This document shows, piece by piece, positions 59,828-64,000 of a DNA stretch of 64,000 nt. Both the position numbers and the translations under genes were made by a program. The stretch is taken from assembly GCF_900314615.1 (NCBI RefSeq), contig NZ_OMWA01000023.1:1-64000 (forward strand). The letters run 5' to 3'. The stretch is from an uncultured Methanobrevibacter sp. (GTDB taxonomy: Archaea > Methanobacteriota > Methanobacteria > Methanobacteriales > Methanobacteriaceae). Every line of letters begins with the position of its first letter. Position 1 is the first letter of the stretch. The notes below the pieces were generated by a model. The model was not told the DNA's origin. It made no database searches and saw only the letters and a list, made by a program, of their open reading frames with translations.

Positions 59828-60370
59828 ATGAATATTTATTCTTATTTTACCGACGGTGCCGCAACAATGGTTAAGGAAAACGGCAAATATATTCGAAAGG
59901 AAGGTGGCTGGGCATTCATACTTATGATAAATGGTGAGAAGGACTCAAATCAATCTGGAGGGTGCAGACTGACAACCAACAACGAAATGGAACTCTATGC
60001 AATATATGCCGCAATGAGGGATTTTTTAGATAAGTCCTCACCGGGTGATAAAATTGAAATATACACAGACAGCGGATACTCTATCGGAATATACACTCAA
60101 TGGGCTAAAAACTGGGTTAAACGTGGCTGGAGAAAATCCGACGGAAAGACAATTGAAAACCTTCGGATTGTAAAGACAACCTGGAATATGATGAAAAAAA
60201 TCGAAGATATGGGTTGTGAAATCCTTTTTGTTAAAGTCAAAGGACACTCCAACAATGTATTGAACAATGAAGCGGACGAACTGGCAGTTAAGGCTAAAAA
60301 TACTGCTAAAAGAACTGGTGACATTATTGGATTTAATGGTAGGCCAGACCCTCTTCTTGGAACAAAATAG
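59828..60370 (+). CDS. rnhA: ribonuclease HI
   Basis: About 180 residues; cleaves RNA in RNA-DNA hybrids. The catalytic carboxylates are visible: Asp in YSYFTDGAATMV, Glu in TTNNEMELYAIYAAM, Asp in EIYTDSGYSIG and Asp in NNEADELAVKAK, with the flexible-loop His in VKGHSNN. ATG 59828 is preferred because it places the first strand as in the family. The GTG/ATG at 59786-59789 would add a hydrophobic extension of 14-15 residues. No clear ribosome binding site decides. Confidence 0.92.
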   Translation: MNIYSYFTDGAATMVKENGKYIRKEGGWAFILMINGEKDSNQSGGCRLTTNNEMELYAIYAAMRDFLDKSSPGDKIEIYTDSGYSIGIYTQWAKNWVKRGWRKSDGKTIENLRIVKTTWNMMKKIEDMGCEILFVKVKGHSNNVLNNEADELAVKAKNTAKRTGDIIGFNGRPDPLLGTK

Positions 60371-61032
60371 AAATATTATAAAAGAATTTAAAATTATCTG
60401 TCATTTTTTTAAAATGCTATGGTCGTAGTTAATGTGAAGCTATTTAACAATTTTGATTGTAATTTGGACTTTTCCTACAATCAAAGGAGATTAATATGGT
60501 ATCATAATAGTTTTGTCAATACCATTATGATGATTATGCTAAGTTAATCAGGTATAAACATATCATTAACCAAATTTTCCATTTGGTGGTCATAATTGAT
60601 CCTTCTTTTGATTTATGTTTTTGCCAAGTGGGATTTTCATCAAAACATACTTTTTGAATCTTTTCCGTGGCAATAATGCATAAATGCATAATATCGCCTT
60701 CTGGTCTTTAAAAGTTCCGTTTAAGTTTTTAATTATATTTTTCTTTCTATTTAAATCTTTAATTGATGTATTGGGAGTTCATTATTGCTTTTATTTGATA
60801 ATATTGCTTTAAATTCAAAATATTCTTTTCATTTGTTAAAATGTGTGTATATAGCAAATATTTATCTGAATATTTTTTAGAAATACTTCTAAAATCAGCA
60901 TTAATGTTTTATATTATTCTTTCATATTAAAAAATACTAAAAATATTTCAGAAAAACTATAAGTTTAAATACTACTTTGACTAACTTATGTTAGGAATCA
61001 AAAATTCCTATAATATAATTGAGGTGATAATA
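60371..61032. other. intergenic region with inverted repeats, no supported gene
   Basis: 660 bases without a convincing gene. TTTGATTGTA (60452-60461) and TACAATCAAA (60476-60485) form a 10-bp stem with a 14-base loop. Then ATGGTAT (60496-60502) pairs with ATACCAT (60519-60525), and an ATCATAAT/ATTATGAT pair lies in the same segment. On the minus strand around 60534-60700 broken frames (AFMHYCHGKDSKSMF; NYDHQMENLVNDMFIPD) could be the trace of a lost gene. The last 100 bases are the AT-rich promoter of the next gene. Confidence 0.4.
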
Positions 61033-61890
61033 ATGCGCAAAATTACATTCGCACTATTAGCTCTAATCCTCGTGGGAATGTTAATCCCGGCAGGATTTTC
61101 AGCAGATTCAAATCTCGTAATAACATACGGCGAGACAACACATGGAAATTCAAATTACAAATCAATAGTTGATTCATTTTTCTCTTCACAGGCAGGAATT
61201 GACATCAACAATGCTGAATCAAAAATAATCACAGCCGATCAGGTAAATCAGATATCTGGTGGAATAACCGGAAAAACTTACAGTTCAAATCAGATACTGT
61301 CTTCAGCACTTGTGGATTTAAATGACAATTCAAAACTCCAGGTAAGTGTTGACAAATCAAAAATCACCACAATTACCGGTGATATGTACATTTCAGCTTT
61401 AAAATCAGCTGGAATAACTGCAGGACATGTATACGTAACAAGTCCGGTATCTGCAACAGGTGAATCCGCTCTTGCAGGTATAATGAATTCATACGAAGAA
61501 GCAACAGATGTTGAAATTCCGGAAAATGTTAAACAGGCTGCAACAGATGAAATTCAGACTGAAGCACAAATTGTAAACAACTCCGGTGTAGATGCAGATT
61601 CTCTATCAAAACTGGTGGATGATGTTAAACAGGAAGTTTCAGGCAAAAACGTAACTGATCACAATACTATCGTAAATATCATCAACAACTACGTTCAAAA
61701 CAACAACATCAACATTACCAGCGTTGATATAGAAAACCTGGCTAACACTATCGAACAGGTACAGAACGTCCAGGGTGACGTAAACTACTACAAAAATCAG
61801 GTAAGTGACTTTATGGGTGGAAATTCCACTGGCGGATTTTCACTTGACGGCTTGTTTGACTGGATTAAATCCTTTGTAAACGGGATTTAA
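61033..61890 (+). CDS. DUF1002 family secreted protein
   Basis: 285 residues. GAGGTGA (61021-61026 region) selects ATG 61033. A signal peptide (RKITFALLALILVGMLIPAG, then FSADS) precedes a DUF1002 domain starting NLVITYGETTHGNSNYKSIV, with ISGGITGKTYSSNQILSSAL and SALKSAGITAGHVYVTSPVS as family marks. The rest is helical, rich in Asn and Val, ending in a short amphipathic segment. Function unknown; the domain also occurs in Firmicutes exoproteins. Confidence 0.85.
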   Translation: MRKITFALLALILVGMLIPAGFSADSNLVITYGETTHGNSNYKSIVDSFFSSQAGIDINNAESKIITADQVNQISGGITGKTYSSNQILSSALVDLNDNSKLQVSVDKSKITTITGDMYISALKSAGITAGHVYVTSPVSATGESALAGIMNSYEEATDVEIPENVKQAATDEIQTEAQIVNNSGVDADSLSKLVDDVKQEVSGKNVTDHNTIVNIINNYVQNNNINITSVDIENLANTIEQVQNVQGDVNYYKNQVSDFMGGNSTGGFSLDGLFDWIKSFVNGI

Positions 61891-61967
61891 TTCCATTTTT
61901 CTTTTTTTGCAAATATTTATATCATTCGATAAATAGATTATTACACATCGTTTAAATGAGGTGTAAT

Positions 61968-63599
61968 ATGAAAAAACTATTTTTAACAGTATCAATAATT
62001 CTAATTTTATTTTTAGGTTTTGCTGCTGTCTCTGCTGAGGATAACAAAACAGTAGTGCAGGATAAAACATTTGATGCAATTCAAACAGCAATCGACAATT
62101 CAACAGAATCCAGTATAATCTATCTTGAAGGAACATATATAGGTTCAGGCAGTACAATAACAATCGAAAAACCGGTTATCATTGAGGGAAAAGACAGTGC
62201 CGTGCTTGATGCAAAATCAAGTTCACAGATATTCAATATCCGTGCAGATGGCGTCACATTGAAAAATCTAAATATCATCAATGGTGTTGTAAATAATCCG
62301 TCAGGAATCAACTATGGCGGTGCAATCAATGCTGAAGGTGATAATCTTAAAATCATCGGCTGTAATTTCTCAAAATCAACTGCAAGATATGGTGGTGCAT
62401 TATACTCTCAGGGTGAAAATGTATCTATTATTAACTGCCGATTCAGCCAGAATACAGCAGAATACAGTGGAGGAGCATTTGAACTTGATGGAGCCAACAA
62501 CTATGTTGATAACTGCATTTTCAAAGAGAATGTGGGGTATCATGCAGGAGGAGAAGTTGCATGGGTAGGTATCAACGGAATATTGAAAAATTCCGTTTTC
62601 AACTCCATTTCTGATACTTCAAAGGCCAGTCAGTTTGGAGGAGCAGTGGTATGGATGGCTTCGAACGGAACAGTGATGAGGTCTGTCTTCAACGGATATC
62701 ATGCAAAAAAATACGGATCATCCATATACTGGGGAGGTGACAACGGAACAGTTTCCTATTCAATATTCCATTCAACCACTCCCTACTGGGGAAATCCTGA
62801 TTATGCAATGGATAACTACTGGGGATTGAATATTGACTCTTTTGATGAGTTTACATCCAGTCAGCTGATTTACTGGAATGGAAACTATACTTATGCTGGA
62901 AGATGGGTAAATATCATTGAAAATGGAGGCTATGTAAACTTCACATCAAACGATGGCACTCCTTTAAGCGATTATCTGCCTGACTATAAGTTAAACTCAG
63001 AAGTGACAATTGCAAACAATACTTTCAGATATCCTGTTAAAACCAAAATAGTTGCATCCAATCTCATAACCTACAGTTTATATGATGGAAAAACATTAAA
63101 AGTCGCACTTAAGGATTCAGTCAATAATGCTGTGGCTTTAAAAACAATAAAAATTAAACTCAACGACATAACATATACAAGAAAAACAAATTCCAATGGT
63201 ATTGTGAGTCTAAAAATAAGTCTGAAGACCCCTAAGACTTATACAGCAACAGTTGTCTTTACGGGAGATAAGGAATATAAAGCTATTAGTAAAAAGGTTA
63301 AAATCACAGTCAAAAAGCAGAAACCAGTATTAACACAAAAGACCAAATCAATGAAGCTTAAAACCAAAAATAAAGTAATAAAATTTGTCCTGAAAAACCA
63401 GTTTAAAAAAGCACTTTCCAAAAAGACAGTTAAACTGACTATAAACAAGAAAACATATTCTGCAAAGACAAATTCAAAAGGGATAATTTCTTTTAAAGTC
63501 AAATTAACTGCTAAAAAGAATTATAGTGCTGCTGTTAAGTTTGCGGGAAGTAGCTATTATGATAGTATTTCCAAAAAAGTTTCCGTTAAAGTAAGGTAA
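61968..63599 (+). CDS. adhesin-like protein (beta-helix plus Ig-like repeats)
   Basis: 543 residues. GAGGTG precedes ATG 61968; the in-frame ATG 61956 lies in front of that site. A signal peptide (KKLFLTVSIILILFLGFAAV, then SAED) leads to a short beta-helix (GGAINAEGDNLKIIGCNFSK, ARYGGALYSQGENVSIINCR) to about residue 290. Two Ig-like repeats follow with the pattern YTRKTNSNGIVSLKISLKTP and YSAKTNSKGIISFKVKLTAK. The end is strongly basic without a membrane anchor, as in the peptidase adhesin at 46540, so attachment may be to the anionic wall. Confidence 0.88.
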   Translation: MKKLFLTVSIILILFLGFAAVSAEDNKTVVQDKTFDAIQTAIDNSTESSIIYLEGTYIGSGSTITIEKPVIIEGKDSAVLDAKSSSQIFNIRADGVTLKNLNIINGVVNNPSGINYGGAINAEGDNLKIIGCNFSKSTARYGGALYSQGENVSIINCRFSQNTAEYSGGAFELDGANNYVDNCIFKENVGYHAGGEVAWVGINGILKNSVFNSISDTSKASQFGGAVVWMASNGTVMRSVFNGYHAKKYGSSIYWGGDNGTVSYSIFHSTTPYWGNPDYAMDNYWGLNIDSFDEFTSSQLIYWNGNYTYAGRWVNIIENGGYVNFTSNDGTPLSDYLPDYKLNSEVTIANNTFRYPVKTKIVASNLITYSLYDGKTLKVALKDSVNNAVALKTIKIKLNDITYTRKTNSNGIVSLKISLKTPKTYTATVVFTGDKEYKAISKKVKITVKKQKPVLTQKTKSMKLKTKNKVIKFVLKNQFKKALSKKTVKLTINKKTYSAKTNSKGIISFKVKLTAKKNYSAAVKFAGSSYYDSISKKVSVKVR

Positions 63600-63618
63600 G
63601 TGGAGTTAAACTCCACTT
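63598..63618 (+). terminator. perfect inverted repeat at the adhesin stop
   Basis: AAGTGGAGTT (63598-63607) and AACTCCACTT (63609-63618) are perfect complements around a single base and begin within the stop codon. There is no following T-run, so termination is plausible but not certain. It also marks the boundary with the truncated nitroreductase. Confidence 0.45.
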
Positions 63619-63633
63619 CCAGTTGCTATTGTG

Positions 63634-64000
63634 ATGTTTTCTGTGTATAAATGTGTGGAAACCTTGAAGGAGTTGTCCGAATCAAAGGACATGGGTGTCA
63701 AATTAATAGCAGGAGCAAATAATGCAATAGTTGTTATTGCAGACGGAAACCTTGCAGACACATGGGTTGAAGATTCATCAATCGCACTGACACACATGCA
63801 TCTGATGGCCACAGAACTTGATATCGGAAGCTGCTGGGTTCAGGTACACTTAAAAACAAAAGGCGACCAGGATTGTGAAGATGTCGTCAGGGATATTCTT
63901 AATCTCGACTCACATTACAGGATTGTTGGAATTCTTGCATTGGGCCACAGCAACAAAACCCCAAGACTATACACTCCTGAAGATATTGACAAATCAAAAA
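63634..64000 (+). pseudogene. nitroreductase family protein, N-terminus missing (runs off window)
   Basis: The frame encodes the middle and C-terminal parts of a nitroreductase: ETLKELSESKDMGVKLIAGA, AIVVIADGNLADTWVEDSSI, ATELDIGSCWVQVH and HYRIVGILALGHSNKTPRL. The usual first 60 residues, including the FMN-binding R-R-S-x-R motif, are absent, replaced by a short unrelated lead (MFSVYKCV). No ribosome binding site is seen. It is either a 5'-deleted gene or one rearranged by the neighbouring adhesin. Confidence 0.75.

Noticed and set aside
60534..60689. 51-codon minus-strand frame
   Set aside because: No ribosome binding site, poor composition, and a neighbouring frame gives equally plausible fragments, so it is more likely decayed sequence than a gene.
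1..64000. tRNA or rRNA genes
   Set aside because: I looked in the intergenic gaps for GC-rich cloverleaf-like stretches with GGTTC-AANNC arms and saw none. A tRNAscan run would be decisive.

Overview
The window comes from a low-GC, host-associated methanogenic archaeon, most likely a Methanobrevibacter species (inference from gene content). It carries archaeal information-processing genes (S28e/L24e/S6e/S24e/S27ae, aIF5B, aIF2-gamma, Rpo7, Spt4, a GTP-dependent dephospho-CoA kinase), the methanogenesis enzyme Mch, an archaeal-type thymidylate synthase, very large adhesin-like proteins, DUF4013 and DUF1002 proteins, and archaeal-style promoters with TATA boxes and GAGGTG-like ribosome binding sites.

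Layout. 1-6540: tightly packed translation/transcription operon, all on the + strand (S28e, L24e, Ndk, aIF5B, S6e, aIF2-gamma, PIN protein, Rpo7, Spt4, DPCK, S24e, S27ae). 6608-8516: argH and a small secreted protein. 8515-8710: a metal-box-like palindrome plus TATA box in front of a compact, strongly self-complementary transcript, my best candidate for an undescribed element. 8741-11361: minus-strand PP-loop ATPase, then a MarR regulator and MFS exporter. 11461-14362: redox genes (frameshifted aldo/keto reductase, SDR, aldo/keto reductase with ferredoxin domain). 14379-17266: a decayed tandem duplication of [reductase 3' end + small acidic partner + JAB-like protein], one copy interrupted by an insertion sequence with a 10-bp target duplication. 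17450-28195: metabolism and stress (OAH sulfhydrylase, secreted Ig-like protein, HEAT protein, Mch, two rubrerythrins, NAMPT, choloylglycine-hydrolase-family amidase).

28479-50235 is surface territory. A giant adhesin (about 17.9 kb, about 5,950 codons) has a signal peptide, a beta-helix section built of 369-nt superrepeats, about 30 DUF11-type repeats and a C-terminal membrane anchor. It is broken into four frames by deletions at one point of the DUF11 unit. It is followed by a second adhesin that embeds a papain-like cysteine peptidase. 50250-60370 holds thymidylate synthase, an acetyltransferase, a two-gene cassette with a nucleotidyltransferase-like protein, a metallohydrolase-like exoprotein, a SNF2 helicase gene that has lost its motor core, a heterodimeric ABC exporter, DUF169 and RNase HI. 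61033-64000 has a DUF1002 secreted protein, a smaller adhesin and a nitroreductase that lacks its N-terminus.

How it works together: the first 6.5 kb is housekeeping. The rubrerythrins, ferredoxin-linked reductases and MarR/MFS pair suit an anaerobe coping with oxygen and toxic compounds. The adhesins, the secreted peptidase and the bile-salt-hydrolase-type enzyme suit life attached to other cells in a gut. Several broken genes (14.4-17.3 kb, 38-42 kb, 51 kb, 54 kb, 63.6 kb) mark this as an accessory, recombining part of the chromosome, although some single-base shifts sit in homopolymers and could be sequencing errors.
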